Positions 17,746 through 26,949 of a stretch of 64,000 nucleotides of DNA are shown here, piece after piece. The position numbers and the translations under genes were made by a program. Within the stretch, counting starts at the first letter, position 1. Each line of letters begins with the position of its first letter. The DNA lies in contig NZ_JAIRBM010000008.1 in the NCBI RefSeq assembly GCF_020089865.1, positions 1 through 64,000 of the forward strand, given 5' to 3'. Under the pieces are notes generated by a model. That model was not told the DNA's origin and searched no databases. It saw only the letters and a program-made list of their open reading frames with translations. The DNA comes from Microvirga puerhi. GTDB taxonomy: Bacteria; Pseudomonadota; Alphaproteobacteria; Rhizobiales; Beijerinckiaceae.

Positions 17746-19062
17746 CTATTTTCCGATGCAGAAGCTGGAGAACAGGCGATCTAGAACATCCTCCACATCC
17801 ACCCGTCCAGTGATTTCCCCGAAGGCCCGAGCCGCGAGCCTGACTTCCTCCGCGGCCAGTTCGATCGGACCGCGCCGCTCCAGCAGGTCCATGCCAGACT
17901 TGATCGACCGATGCGCCCGTTCAAGGGCCCGCCGATGCCTTTCACGCGTCAGCAGCGCATCCGCCTGACCGAGCGTCTCCTCCGCCTCCCGTGACAGACG
18001 CTCGATGAGCATCGTCATTCCTTCTCCCGTAGCGGCCGAGACCGTCAGGTCGCTTTCGTCACGGCTCCGATTCAAATCGGCCTTCGTTCTCACGCGAAGG
18101 ACCCGGCGCGCAGCCGGCGGCTCACCTTCGGTGCCCTCTGGCGGCACGAGCCAGAGAACCAGATCCGCTCTCTCCGCTCTTGCGCGAGCCCGAGCAACGC
18201 CCTCTTGCTCGATAGGATCCGCGCTGTCGTGCAGGCCGGCCGTATCTACGATGACGACTGGAAGGCCGCCGAGATCGCAATGAACCTCCAACAAGTCGCG
18301 GGTCGTTCCGGCGATGGGCGACACGATCGCGACATCCCGCCGGGCCAATGCATTGAGCAAGGTCGATTTGCCCGCATTAGGCGGTCCCGCCAGGACCACG
18401 GTCAGCCCGTCCCGCAGGCGCTCCCCGCTCCGGTTCGCCAGAACGCACGCCACGGAGGCCTCGAGATCCGAAAGACGCCGGAGGACATCGCGCTCCAGAT
18501 CCTCCGGCACGTCGCCCTCGTCGGAAAAATCAAGGCTCGCCTCCAGAAGCGCCAGAGCCTGGAGGATTTCCTCGCGCCACCGTTCCGTCGTCTGCCCGAG
18601 CCGACCTTCGAGCTGCGACAGAGCCTGCCGGCGCTGCGCCTCGGTCTCGGCATCGATGAGGTCGGCGAGCCCTTCGACCCGGCTAAGGTCCATCCGTCCG
18701 TTAAGAAAGGCCCGACGGGTGAACTCTCCCGCTTCAGCCGGGCGGCAATCGTCCAGAGACCCGAGCGCCTTGAGGACGGCCGCGCGGGTGGCAAGTCCAC
18801 CATGGATGTGCAGCTCGACCTGATCCTCCCCGGTAAAGCTCTCCGGTCCCGGCATCCAGGCGACGAGGGCTTCATCCAGCGCCGTACCGTTCTTCGGGTC
18901 CTTCAGAATCCGCAGCACCAGACGGCGTGGTGCCGGCATTCCGCCGGCGATCGTTTCGAGAATGAATCGACTGCGCGCGCCACTGATACGGATCACGCTG
19001 ATGGCCGCTCGACCATAACCCGAGGCCGGTGCGAAGATGGTATCGTCGGAGCGCATGCGCAT
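17746..19062 (-). CDS. mnmE: tRNA modification GTPase MnmE (TrmE)
   Basis: 438 aa. The N-terminal domain (1-~120) binds a formyl-THF-type folate (DTIFAPASGYGRAAISVIRISG). A helical domain is split around a G domain with G1 GPPNAGKS (226-233), G2 AGTTRD (251-256), G3 DTAGL (273-277). The C-terminus is FCIGK, the CxGK motif whose cysteine is needed for tRNA modification. ATG 19056 is also possible. It works with MnmG on tRNA U34. About 190 bp with parS separates it from mnmG. Confidence 0.96.
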   Translation of the reverse strand: MRMRSDDTIFAPASGYGRAAISVIRISGARSRFILETIAGGMPAPRRLVLRILKDPKNGTALDEALVAWMPGPESFTGEDQVELHIHGGLATRAAVLKALGSLDDCRPAEAGEFTRRAFLNGRMDLSRVEGLADLIDAETEAQRRQALSQLEGRLGQTTERWREEILQALALLEASLDFSDEGDVPEDLERDVLRRLSDLEASVACVLANRSGERLRDGLTVVLAGPPNAGKSTLLNALARRDVAIVSPIAGTTRDLLEVHCDLGGLPVVIVDTAGLHDSADPIEQEGVARARARAERADLVLWLVPPEGTEGEPPAARRVLRVRTKADLNRSRDESDLTVSAATGEGMTMLIERLSREAEETLGQADALLTRERHRRALERAHRSIKSGMDLLERRGPIELAAEEVRLAARAFGEITGRVDVEDVLDRLFSSFCIGK

Positions 19063-19170
19063 GAACCTTGGTGACGCTAAAGCTTTGAGTTGCGAGAGAC
19101 GACCGGCTCACACCCGAATCGATCGCCCTGCCAAGTAACACCCTGCCTAGAGATAAGCGGAGAGACAGCC

Positions 19171-21174
19171 ATGAACCGCCTGAAGGATGCCAGCTCTCCC
19201 TATCTCCTGCAGCACCGCGACAACCCTGTCCAATGGTGGGAATGGGGACCGGAGGCCCTTGACGAAGCGCGGCGGTCGCAGCGGCCTGTCCTGATCTCGA
19301 TCGGCTACGCCGCCTGCCATTGGTGTCACGTGATGGCCCACGAGAGCTTCGAGGACCCGGCCGTCGCCGCGGTCATGAACGAGCTCTTCATCAATATCAA
19401 GGTCGACCGGGAAGAACGACCGGACGTGGATCATATCTACATGAGCGCGCTCCATCTCCTGGGCGAGCAGGGCGGATGGCCGCTCACCATGTTCCTGACG
19501 CCGGAGGGAGAGCCCTTCTGGGGCGGCACGTACTTTCCCAAGGAGCCGCGTTTCGGCCGCCCCGGCTTCGTCCAGGTCCTGCGGGAGATCTCGCGCATCT
19601 ATCATGCGGAGCCCGAGCGGGTCGCCAAGAACGCGGCTGCCCTCAAGCATCACCTCGCGCAGAGCGCAAGTGTTCAAGGGGAGGGCCTGACACTGGCCGA
19701 GCTCGACGGGCTCGGCGAGCGCATCGTCGGCGTCATGGATCCGGTGAACGGCGGTTTGCAGGGCGCCCCGAAATTTCCCAACCCGCCGATCCTCGAATTC
19801 CTGCTGCGATACGCGCATCGAAGTGGCAGCCACCAGGCGCGGCACAGCTTTCTCCTGTCGATGGAGCGGATGGCGCTCGGCGGCATCCACGATCATCTGG
19901 GCGGCGGCTTTGCCCGCTATGCGGTCGACGAGCGCTGGCTCGTGCCGCATTTCGAGAAGATGCTTTACGACAACGCGCAGCTCCTGGAACTCTACGCCCT
20001 TGCCTTCGCGGAGACCAGCCGGCCCCTGTTTCGCGATGCCGCCGCGGGAATCGTCGCCTGGCTCGAACGGGAGATGGTGACGCCCGAAGGAGCCTTCGCC
20101 TCCAGCCTCGATGCGGATTCCGAAGGTGAGGAGGGCCGCTTCTATGTCTGGAGCCTCGACGAGATACGCGAGGTCTTGAGGGATGACGCCGATCTCTTCG
20201 CCAAGGTCTATGACGTCATCGCGGAAGGGAACTGGGAGGGGCACAACATCCTCAACCGCCTGGTCTCGGAGGAGGCTCCCCCTGCTGTGGAAGAGCGTCT
20301 GGCCCCCCTGCGGGCCAAGCTCCTGGAGCGACGGTCGACGCGGGTGCGTCCCGGTCTCGACGACAAGATCCTGGCGGACTGGAACGGCCTGATGATCGCG
20401 GCTCTCGTGCGGGCATCCCTCCTTCTCGACCGGCCTGAGTGGATCGCTCTCGCCGCCCGGGCCTATCGGTTCATTCGCGATACTATGACCCGCGACGGCC
20501 GCCTCGGGCATTCCTGGCGCGGCGGTTCCCTCATCTATCCGGGTTTTGCCCTCGACCATGCCGCCATGATGCGCGCAGGCCTCGCCCTCTTCGAGGCCAC
20601 CGGAGAGACCGATTACCGGGCCGATGCCGAGCGGTGGCGAGATATCCTGAGCGATGAATTCATGGTGACCGAGACCGGACGTCTCGCCATGACGGCCAAG
20701 GGTGCCGATCCCCTGGTGGTGCGTCCGCAGCCGAGCCATGACGATGCGGTGCCCAACGCCAACGGCGTCTTCGCCGAGGCTCTCGTGCGGCTCGCCCAGA
20801 TCTCCGGCCTCGCGGAAGATCGCGAGAGAGCCGAGGCGATCCTGGCCGGTCTGTCGGCCATCGCGCGGGATGCGGCGCTCGGCCATACATCGATCCTCAA
20901 CGCCCTCGATCTCCACCTGAGGGGCGTCAGCATCCTGGTGACCGGAAGCGGCTCCGACTCCTTGCGTGCCGCCGCGCTGCGCCTCCCCTATCTCGAACGC
21001 AGCCTCCATGCGGCCGAGGACCTGCAGGCCCTCGAAGAGTCGCATCCTGCTCGCGCCCTGGCAGCCACCACCGATGGGCCACAGGCTCTCGTCTGCGCCG
21101 GGATGCGCTGTTCCCTCCCCGTCCGCGATCCGGAACAATTGGCCGAACAGGTACGGACGATGCTGGCGCGTTGA
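19171..21174 (+). CDS. Thioredoxin domain-containing protein (YyaL/SSP411, DUF255 family)
   Basis: 667 aa. The N-terminal ~160 residues are a thioredoxin-like DUF255 domain with CHWC (49-52) in [16 protein letters not shown] and the [15 protein letters not shown] stretch. The rest is an (alpha/alpha)6 toroid like N-acylglucosamine epimerases ([48 protein letters not shown]). No enzymatic activity is established for the family. ATG 19171 is chosen because homology starts at [15 protein letters not shown] and AGCGGAGAG precedes it. It is divergent from mnmE. Confidence 0.9.
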   Translation: MNRLKDASSPYLLQHRDNPVQWWEWGPEALDEARRSQRPVLISIGYAACHWCHVMAHESFEDPAVAAVMNELFINIKVDREERPDVDHIYMSALHLLGEQGGWPLTMFLTPEGEPFWGGTYFPKEPRFGRPGFVQVLREISRIYHAEPERVAKNAAALKHHLAQSASVQGEGLTLAELDGLGERIVGVMDPVNGGLQGAPKFPNPPILEFLLRYAHRSGSHQARHSFLLSMERMALGGIHDHLGGGFARYAVDERWLVPHFEKMLYDNAQLLELYALAFAETSRPLFRDAAAGIVAWLEREMVTPEGAFASSLDADSEGEEGRFYVWSLDEIREVLRDDADLFAKVYDVIAEGNWEGHNILNRLVSEEAPPAVEERLAPLRAKLLERRSTRVRPGLDDKILADWNGLMIAALVRASLLLDRPEWIALAARAYRFIRDTMTRDGRLGHSWRGGSLIYPGFALDHAAMMRAGLALFEATGETDYRADAERWRDILSDEFMVTETGRLAMTAKGADPLVVRPQPSHDDAVPNANGVFAEALVRLAQISGLAEDRERAEAILAGLSAIARDAALGHTSILNALDLHLRGVSILVTGSGSDSLRAAALRLPYLERSLHAAEDLQALEESHPARALAATTDGPQALVCAGMRCSLPVRDPEQLAEQVRTMLAR

Positions 21175-21193
21175 CACGCTCCAGGGCGCTTTC

Positions 21194-22063
21194 TCACAGG
21201 CCTGCGTTGCGTGCGACGACGCGGGCCAGAGCCGACCAATCGGAATCACCGTCTCCCTGTGCGAGGCCGGCCAGGAAATGATCCCTCACGAGGCTGGCGA
21301 CCGGCATGGGAACCATGGCCGCATCGGCTGCCGCCAGCGCCAGACGGATGTCCTTGAGTCCGAGGGACATCTTGAAGCCGGCGGGCTCGTACTTTTCGTC
21401 GGCGATGAGCGCACCGTAGGTCTTGTAGATCGGCGCCGAAAAACAGGGTTTCCGTCAGGATTCCGAGAAAGCGGTGAGCGTCGATGTCGGATTTGCGCAC
21501 CAGGGCAAAGGTCTCGCCGAGGCTTTCGAGAACCGAGGCGATCAGGAAATTGCCCGCGAGTTTGACGATGTTCGCCTGAGGCTGCCTGTCGCCGACGACG
21601 AAGGTTCTCTGCCCCATGGCATCGAACAGCGGCTGGCAGCGGCGGATGACCGCATCCGGCCCCGCTGCAATGACGAACAATTTTCCGGCCGCAGCTGCAT
21701 CGGGGCGGCCGAAGACTGGCGCGGCGAGAAGGACCCGGCTGGCCGTGTCATGCATCGCCGTCAGATGCTCGGAGAGTGCGACACTGATCGTGCTCATCGA
21801 AATGTGAACGGTGACGGGACCGAAGGCAGAGAGGTCTTCCACCTAAAGAGGTCTTCCACCGCCCGATCATCGGCGAGCATGGTGATGACAGCGTCGCCCC
21901 GACAGGCGTCGCCGGGCGTCTCGGCCACCTGGGCGCCATGCGCCTGCAGCGCGGCTGCCTTCTCACGCGTCCGATTGTAGACGAGGAGGCGATGGCCGTT
22001 TTCGAGCAGGCGGCGTGCCATACCCGAGCCCATCTGCCCAAGTCCGATGAAGCCCACATCCAT
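21194..22063 (-). pseudogene. 3-hydroxyisobutyrate dehydrogenase-like NAD(P)-dependent oxidoreductase, frameshifted twice
   Basis: The intact gene would give a protein of ~285 aa: Rossmann start MDVGFIGLGQMGSGMARRLL, then AGNFLIASVLE with the catalytic-type Lys just before it (VKLAGN), and a C-terminal helical domain (PIYKTYGALIADEKY, then DWSALARVVARNAGL). Frame 1 is lost at a 17-bp tandem duplication: AGAGGTCTTCCACC occurs at 21830-21843 and again at 21847-21860. Removing one copy restores AVEDLSAFGPVTVHIS. A second shift lies in a 5-A run at 21439-21443 on the plus strand; one base less restores LFSAPIYKTYG. The rest is intact, so decay is recent or the assembly contains errors. Confidence 0.85.
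21830..21860. repeat. 17-bp tandem duplication disrupting the dehydrogenase gene
   Basis: AGAGGTCTTCCACC, then TAA, then AGAGGTCTTCCACC again: repeat unit 17 bp (14 identical bases plus the 3-base spacer). As 17 is not a multiple of three, it shifts the frame of the dehydrogenase pseudogene. Typical of replication slippage. Confidence 0.9.
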
Positions 22064-22170
22064 GGCTCACTCCCTCGATAGGGAATCGCATTCTGCGAGG
22101 CATCCAAGGCTGCAGGGTGGCGGAACGCGGGACTCTGCCCAATGTCTTGTCGTGTCAGGGAGCCGTCGCG

Positions 22171-22281
22171 ATGTTTCTCTTTTTCTCGAACCGCGTGGGC
22201 TGCCTCGGGTCGCTGCTGATTTCGGCGCTGCTGACCCTTCTCGTGTTGTGGCTTATGGGAATTTTAACCTACAGACTTTGA
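22171..22281 (+). CDS. Small hydrophobic membrane peptide (36 aa)
   Basis: ATG 22171 is preceded by AGGGAG at 8-9 bases. The 36-aa peptide begins MFLFFSNRVGCLGSLLIS and continues as one hydrophobic segment to WLMGILTYRL, so it can span the membrane once with a short basic loop (SNR) at the N-terminus. Similar MFLFFSNR-type short peptides recur in Hyphomicrobiales as I recall, but I cannot confirm by search. It stands alone between the pseudogene and the rho terminator. Function unknown. Confidence 0.6.
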   Translation: MFLFFSNRVGCLGSLLISALLTLLVLWLMGILTYRL

Positions 22282-22287
22282 CACATG

Positions 22288-22322
22288 AAAAAACCCCGCC
22301 CTCGCGGTGAGGACGGGGTTTT
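22288..22322 (-). terminator. Rho-independent terminator of rho
   Basis: On the minus strand CCCCGTCCTC pairs with GAGGGCGGGG (one mismatch) around an ACCGC loop, flanked by A- and T-runs (AAAA before, TTTTTT after). It lies 25-60 bases past the rho stop. The A-run on the plus strand also lets it end the small 36-aa gene's transcript. Confidence 0.88.
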
Positions 22323-22346
22323 GATCGTCATGTCCGACGTGAAACG

Positions 22347-23612
22347 TCAGGTGTTCATCGATTCGAAGAAATCGGCGTTCGATTTCGTCTGCCGCAGCTT
22401 GTCGAGGAGGAACTCGATCGCGTCGACGGTGCCCATCGGATTGAGAATGCGCCGCAGCACGTACATCTTCTTGAGCGTATCCGCCGGGACCAGCAGCTCT
22501 TCCTTGCGGGTGCCGGAACGGGTGATGTCGATGGCCGGGAAGGTGCGCTTGTCGGCAACCTTGCGGTCAAGAATGATTTCCGAGTTGCCGGTGCCCTTGA
22601 ACTCTTCGAAGATCACCTCGTCCATGCGCGAGCCGGTATCGATCAGCGCGGTCGCGATGATGGTGAGCGAACCGCCTTCCTCGATGTTGCGCGCCGCACC
22701 GAAGAAGCGCTTCGGGCGCTGCAGGGCGTTGGCGTCAACACCGCCGGTGAGCACCTTGCCCGATGACGGCACCACCGTGTTGTAGGCGCGACCGAGGCGC
22801 GTGATCGAATCGAGCAGGATCACCACGTCGCGGCCATGCTCCACGAGGCGCTTTGCCTTCTCTATCACCATCTCGGCGACCTGCACGTGACGCGATGCCG
22901 GCTCGTCGAAGGTGGAGGCCACTACCTCGCCCTTCACCGAGCGCTGCATGTCCGTCACTTCTTCCGGCCGCTCGTCGATGAGCAGCACGATGAGATAGCA
23001 TTCCGGATGATTGGTGGTGATCGACTGCGCCACGTTCTGCATCAGCACGGTCTTACCCGTGCGCGGCGGCGCCACGATCAGGGCACGCTGGCCCTTGCCG
23101 ATGGGCGACACGATGTCGATGATGCGCGAGGAATAGTCCTTCTTCGTCGGATCATCGATCTCGAGCTTGAAGCGCTCGGCAGGGAAGAGCGGCGTCAGGT
23201 TGTCGAAATGCACCTTGTGCCGGATCTTCTCCGGATCTTCGAAATTGATCGTGTTGACCTTCAGCAACGCAAAGTAGCGCTCGCCTTCCTTCGGACCGCG
23301 AATCGGTCCGTCGACCGTGTCGCCGGTGCGCAGACCGAAGCGGCGGATCTGGGAAGGGGAGACATAGATATCGTCCGGCCCGGGCAGATAGTTCGAATCG
23401 GCGGAGCGCAGGAAGCCGAATCCATCCTGCAGCACCTCGACGACGCCGGCGCCGATAATCTCGACCTCGCGGGCGGCAAGCTGCTTCAGAATGGCGAACA
23501 TGAGCTCCTGCTTGCGCATCGTGCTCGCGTTCTCGACCTCAAGCTCCTCGGCAAAGGCGATCAGCTCGGTCGGAGTTTTGGATTTCAGGTCTTGAAGTTT
23601 GATTTCCCTCAT
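22347..23612 (-). CDS. rho: Transcription termination factor Rho
   Basis: 421-aa hexameric RNA helicase that ends transcription at rut sites. The N-terminal helical domain and cold-shock-like RNA-binding fold cover ~1-120 ([25 protein letters not shown] split across two strands). The ATPase core has Walker A APPRTGKT (181-188), LIDERPEEV, and the Q/R-loop region [19 protein letters not shown]. Length is standard for alphaproteobacteria. It has its own intrinsic terminator and a ~190-bp upstream gap in which autoregulation would be expected. Confidence 0.97.
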   Translation of the reverse strand: MREIKLQDLKSKTPTELIAFAEELEVENASTMRKQELMFAILKQLAAREVEIIGAGVVEVLQDGFGFLRSADSNYLPGPDDIYVSPSQIRRFGLRTGDTVDGPIRGPKEGERYFALLKVNTINFEDPEKIRHKVHFDNLTPLFPAERFKLEIDDPTKKDYSSRIIDIVSPIGKGQRALIVAPPRTGKTVLMQNVAQSITTNHPECYLIVLLIDERPEEVTDMQRSVKGEVVASTFDEPASRHVQVAEMVIEKAKRLVEHGRDVVILLDSITRLGRAYNTVVPSSGKVLTGGVDANALQRPKRFFGAARNIEEGGSLTIIATALIDTGSRMDEVIFEEFKGTGNSEIILDRKVADKRTFPAIDITRSGTRKEELLVPADTLKKMYVLRRILNPMGTVDAIEFLLDKLRQTKSNADFFESMNT

Positions 23613-23805
23613 CGGGGAACACTCTCGGGGTAGGGGTTCGCGGCCAGAACGTCCGGTCGCGCAAGGAGATTAAGGGGAACGTTCGACAGGGCCACCCAGT
23701 TCACGAACCGTGACTTGAAGAGCCTGAAGGCCCTGTGCGGCACTACCTGTCTTAAGGGGAAGAGGACTCTTATTTAGCGCTTTTCCAGCCGCGCCTCAAG
23801 CCCTC

Positions 23806-24222
23806 TCATGGCTTGTTCTGAAAATCAGAACCGTTTGGTGGCGTTGGTGACGAAGGAGTTGAGATCCCAAATTCAATCGTAAATGGTCTCTTCCCCATCA
23901 TTCCTTTCCCTACCAGAACTTTACCGTCATAGAGGGCTGTAAACTCTGCCGCATGAGCATTTGAGCAAGCGAAGGATCCATTAAAAGTTTTATTCGTAAG
24001 GGCTAATACAAAGCCATAACATAAGACCTTATTTCCAATTCTTAATTGGAATTTTTCTGGATTATGAATCTCATCACTAAGAGTTATAACGCCATCGATT
24101 ACTTCCTGCGGGCTTTTAATTTCTCCTTTGATAGGAAAATCCCGAACCTGGGCAGCCAGCGCAGTAGGAATGGCAACGATCAACACACTCCGTGCCAATA
24201 CTCTCGAAAAGAGAGCTGCCAT
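23806..24222 (-). CDS. Hypothetical secreted protein, A/T-rich orphan
   Basis: 138 aa. A signal peptide is clear (ALFSRVLARSVLIVAIPTALA then A-Q). The mature part (from VRDFPIKGEI) has two cysteines (VLCYG, FACSN), and a Pro/Ser/Asn-rich tail. No domain recognised. The start is uncertain: ATG 24222 has only a weak ribosome site, and in-frame GTG codons lie just upstream. The DNA here is visibly richer in A and T than the flanking rho and hemJ genes, and the gene splits an otherwise conserved rho-hemJ-hemE neighbourhood, which suggests later insertion. Confidence 0.6.
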   Translation of the reverse strand: MAALFSRVLARSVLIVAIPTALAAQVRDFPIKGEIKSPQEVIDGVITLSDEIHNPEKFQLRIGNKVLCYGFVLALTNKTFNGSFACSNAHAAEFTALYDGKVLVGKGMMGKRPFTIEFGISTPSSPTPPNGSDFQNKP

Positions 24223-24251
24223 TCCTATAGATCTTACCACCACCTGAATTT

Positions 24252-24677
24252 CTAGAACGGTTTCACGATCACCAGGATCACGATTCCGATCATCAGCACC
24301 GTCGGGACCTCGTTGATCATGCGATAGAATTTCGCCGGCCGCACGTTCTTGTCGGCAGCGAAGACCTTGACGGTCTTCGAGAGGAAGCCGTGCACGCCGG
24401 ACAGGATCAGGACGAGCAGGAACTTGGCGTGGAACCAGCCTGATGCGTACCAGCCGCCCTGCCAGACGAGGATCAGGCCGAGGACCCAGGTCGCGATCAT
24501 CGCCGGGTTGATGATCGCCTTGAGAAGCCTCCGTTCCATGATCTTGAACGTCTCGGATTGGATCGACCCTTTCGGCGTCTCGCAATGATAGACGAAGAGG
24601 CGGGGCAGGTAGAGCATTCCGGCCATCCAGCTGATGACCGCGATCACGTGAAATGCCTTGATCCACAAATAGGCCAT
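24252..24677 (-). CDS. hemJ: Protoporphyrinogen oxidase HemJ
   Basis: 141-aa membrane protein with four hydrophobic segments. It holds the family's key residues: His10 in KAFHVIAVISWMAGMLYLPR, the RLFVYH motif, KFLLVLILSGVHG, and NEVPTVLMIGIVILVIVKPF at the C-terminus. HemJ oxidises protoporphyrinogen IX in heme synthesis and binds heme. ATG 24677 is preceded by GAGGACGGAC; the frame further upstream is hemE antisense-free shadow. It starts 20 bases after the hemE stop, so hemE-hemJ is one operon. Confidence 0.93.
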   Translation of the reverse strand: MAYLWIKAFHVIAVISWMAGMLYLPRLFVYHCETPKGSIQSETFKIMERRLLKAIINPAMIATWVLGLILVWQGGWYASGWFHAKFLLVLILSGVHGFLSKTVKVFAADKNVRPAKFYRMINEVPTVLMIGIVILVIVKPF

Positions 24678-24696
24678 GTCGTCCGTCCTCGTTCGT

Positions 24697-25734
24697 TCAG
24701 GCGCCGCGCACGCGGGCGATGAGCTCAGCCACGTGATCGGTCGGAGTCTCGGGCAGGATCCCGTGACCGAGATTGAAGATATGCGGTCGCCCGCGCACGG
24801 CATGGAGGATGTGATCGATGCCGCGATGCAGGGCATCTCCTCCGGCGATCAGCGCCAGGGGATCGAGATTTCCCTGGGTCGCCACGTCGCCTGGGAGATC
24901 CGGGAGGACGAGGGCCGGATCGAGCGTCCAGTCGAGGGCGAGCGCATCGCCGACCCCCGCCGCCGCGAAGCGATGAAGATGGGCACCGCCACCGCGGACA
25001 AAGACGATGACCCGCGCATTCGGCCGCGCCTCTTTAAGACCTGTGACGATCCGCCGAATCGGATCGAGCGACAGCCGGTCGAAGAGCGCCGGCGGGAGGG
25101 CCGCTCCGAAGCTCTCGAAGAGCTGCACCGCTTCGGCCCCCGCATCGATCTGACGGATGAGATAGTCCGTCGAGGCCCGCACTAGGATGTCGATGAGCCG
25201 ATCCATGAAGGCCGGATCGCGATAGGCGGTCAGCCGGGCCGGTGCCTGGTCCGGAGTTCCCTTGCCCGCGATCATGTAGCTCGCCACCGTCCAGGGCGCG
25301 CCGCAGAAGCCGAGGAGCGTGGTCTCGCGCGGCAGGGACTTGCTCAGGCGATCGAGCGTCTCGAAGACCGGATCGAGGCGAGACAGGGGAAGCTCGTCCG
25401 CCAGGCGCGACAGATCGGCAGCATTGCTGATCGGATCGAGCTTGGGTCCTTCGTTCTCGACGAAGCGCACGTCCTGGCCGAGGGCATGGGGAATGACCAG
25501 GATGTCGGAGAACAGGATGGCCGCATCGAAGCCGAACCGCCGGATCGGCTGAAGCGTCACTTCCTCGGCAAGCCTCGGCGTATAGCAGAGATCGAGGAAG
25601 GAGCCGGCCTGGCTTCGGGTCTCCCGGTATTCCGGCAGGTAGCGCCCTGCCTGGCGCATGATCCAGATCGGCAGCGGCCAGACCGGTTCGCCCTCGAGCA
25701 CTCGCAGGATCGGTTTAGTGGGACGCTCGCTCAC
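24697..25734 (-). CDS. hemE: Uroporphyrinogen decarboxylase
   Basis: 345 aa if started at GTG 25734, which fits the family length and has an AGAGGG ribosome site; the frame stays open to 25827 into the origin region. Motifs: WIMRQAGRYLPEYRE (substrate-binding Arg), LFSDILVIPHALG, LGFCGAPWTVASYMIAG, IFNLGHGILPETP with the conserved His. It removes four carboxyls from uroporphyrinogen III. In Caulobacter the replication origin overlaps the hemE promoter, and the same gene order is found here. Confidence 0.95.
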   Translation of the reverse strand: MSERPTKPILRVLEGEPVWPLPIWIMRQAGRYLPEYRETRSQAGSFLDLCYTPRLAEEVTLQPIRRFGFDAAILFSDILVIPHALGQDVRFVENEGPKLDPISNAADLSRLADELPLSRLDPVFETLDRLSKSLPRETTLLGFCGAPWTVASYMIAGKGTPDQAPARLTAYRDPAFMDRLIDILVRASTDYLIRQIDAGAEAVQLFESFGAALPPALFDRLSLDPIRRIVTGLKEARPNARVIVFVRGGGAHLHRFAAAGVGDALALDWTLDPALVLPDLPGDVATQGNLDPLALIAGGDALHRGIDHILHAVRGRPHIFNLGHGILPETPTDHVAELIARVRGA

Positions 25735-26115
25735 AAGCCCTCTCTCATCACTTAAATAAAAATTCTTAGAATCGAGAATCTGTTGTTTCTCTTGGGCCGT
25801 GAATCGCAAAGCCGCAAGTCCGTCCACAGATGGTCCACATACGGCTTCGCGTTAACGATCCGTTTACGAGTAGGACGGCGCCGCCACAATCCTTTCCGAA
25901 TTCTTAAAGCTTAACAAATCCCTAACGTGATCGGCGAGGTACGAGGCACGGTCGGAAGGAGTGATTCGTGCCGGATTCTCCCAGAAGTCCGATTCCTGAA
26001 TCGCACACGGACCGGCGCTGTTGATGAAAGAGCCAATGACTCACAGGCCCTCGGCCTGGACCTTCAGGATCAGGCAAACTATCCACAGTGATCGACTCCT
26101 TATCCGGAGGGTCCT
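25735..26115. other. Probable chromosomal replication origin (oriC)
   Basis: The 381-bp gap between hemE and the ppsR-like gene is the site of oriC in Caulobacter and relatives. Seen here: nine GANTC (CcrM) sites at 25769, 25776, 25801, 25963, 25974, 25991, 25998, 26038 and 26094; DnaA-box-like CTATCCACA (26079-26087) and two boxes 11 bp apart, CCGTCCACA (25820-25828) and TGGTCCACA (25831-25839); A/T-rich stretches at 25746-25790 and 25898-25925. Two near-CtrA motifs occur: TTAA-N7-TTTA (25852-25866) and TTAA-N7-CTAA (25911-25925). Core genes on both sides mostly read outward. Function is inferred, not shown. Confidence 0.82.
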
Positions 26116-26946
26116 GTGGGACGTAGCTATTTCCACCTTCATCTCGTCTCCGACTCCACCGGCGAGACGCTGATCACCGTCGCCCGTGCGGCGGTGGCGC
26201 AATACGAGGGCATTGCGGCGATCGAGCACGTCTATCCGCTGGTGCGTTCCAACACGCAGCTGGAGCGGGTTCTGTCGGAGATCGAAGCTGCTCCCGGCAT
26301 CGTCCTCTATACCCTCGTGGAGCAGGACCTCGCTGGCCGCCTCGAGGAGGTTTGTCGTGCAACGGGCTCGCCGCATCTCTCTGTGTTGGCGCCTGTTCAC
26401 GCGCTTCTGTCTTCCTATCTCGGGGCCCATTCCACTGCCCGGCCCGGGGCGCAGCACATGTTGAATGCGGAATATTTCAAACGCATCGACGCCATGAACT
26501 TCACCCTCCTCCACGATGACGGGCACCTCCCGCACGATCTGGAGGAGGCGGACGTAATTCTGCTCGGCGTCAGCCGCACCTCGAAGACTCCGACGGCGGT
26601 GTATCTGGCCAATCGCGGCGTGAAGACCGCCAACGTGCCGCTCGTGCCCGGCGTCCCTCCCCCGGCGGTGCTGGAGACGACCCGCAGGCCGCTGATCGTC
26701 GGTCTCGTGGCGACGCCGGAGCGCATCGTGCAGATCCGGCAGAACCGGCTTCTCAGCCTGAATGCCGACGACGACACGGCCTATGTGGATCGCGATGCGG
26801 TTGCCGAGGAGATCGCTGCTTCCCGACGTCTCTTCGCCCGGCACAATTGGCCGGTGATCGACGTGACGCGCCGCTCGATCGAGGAGACCGCGGCGGCGAT
26901 CCTCGATCTTTATCGCGATCACCGCCTCCGTTTCATCGTGGAATAG
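26116..26946 (+). CDS. ppsR: Pyruvate, phosphate dikinase/PEP synthase regulatory protein (DUF299)
   Basis: 276 aa. DUF299 proteins are bifunctional ADP-dependent kinase/Pi-dependent pyrophosphorylases that switch PPDK or PEP synthase off and on. The P-loop GVSRTSKT is at 151-158; VSDSTGET near the N-terminus and a [14 protein letters not shown] stretch at the end are family marks. Start is GTG 26116 with GGAGGG five bases upstream. The homologue of this gene (RP001 type) flanks oriC in Caulobacter and Rickettsia. Its start is 22 bases from the last GANTC of the origin region, so the promoter must lie inside it. Confidence 0.93.
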   Translation: MGRSYFHLHLVSDSTGETLITVARAAVAQYEGIAAIEHVYPLVRSNTQLERVLSEIEAAPGIVLYTLVEQDLAGRLEEVCRATGSPHLSVLAPVHALLSSYLGAHSTARPGAQHMLNAEYFKRIDAMNFTLLHDDGHLPHDLEEADVILLGVSRTSKTPTAVYLANRGVKTANVPLVPGVPPPAVLETTRRPLIVGLVATPERIVQIRQNRLLSLNADDDTAYVDRDAVAEEIAASRRLFARHNWPVIDVTRRSIEETAAAILDLYRDHRLRFIVE

Positions 26947-26949
26947 GCC

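Noticed and set aside
25735-25827. Longer hemE start (376 aa)
   Set aside because: Would add residues through the A/T-rich part of the origin; GTG 25734 gives family length and a ribosome site.
25968-26024. 18-codon ORF with AAGGAG and GTG inside the origin region
   Set aside because: The spacing is good, but the codons are almost fully made of GANTC sites that explain the bases better, and the peptide has no coding character. Ribo-seq would decide.
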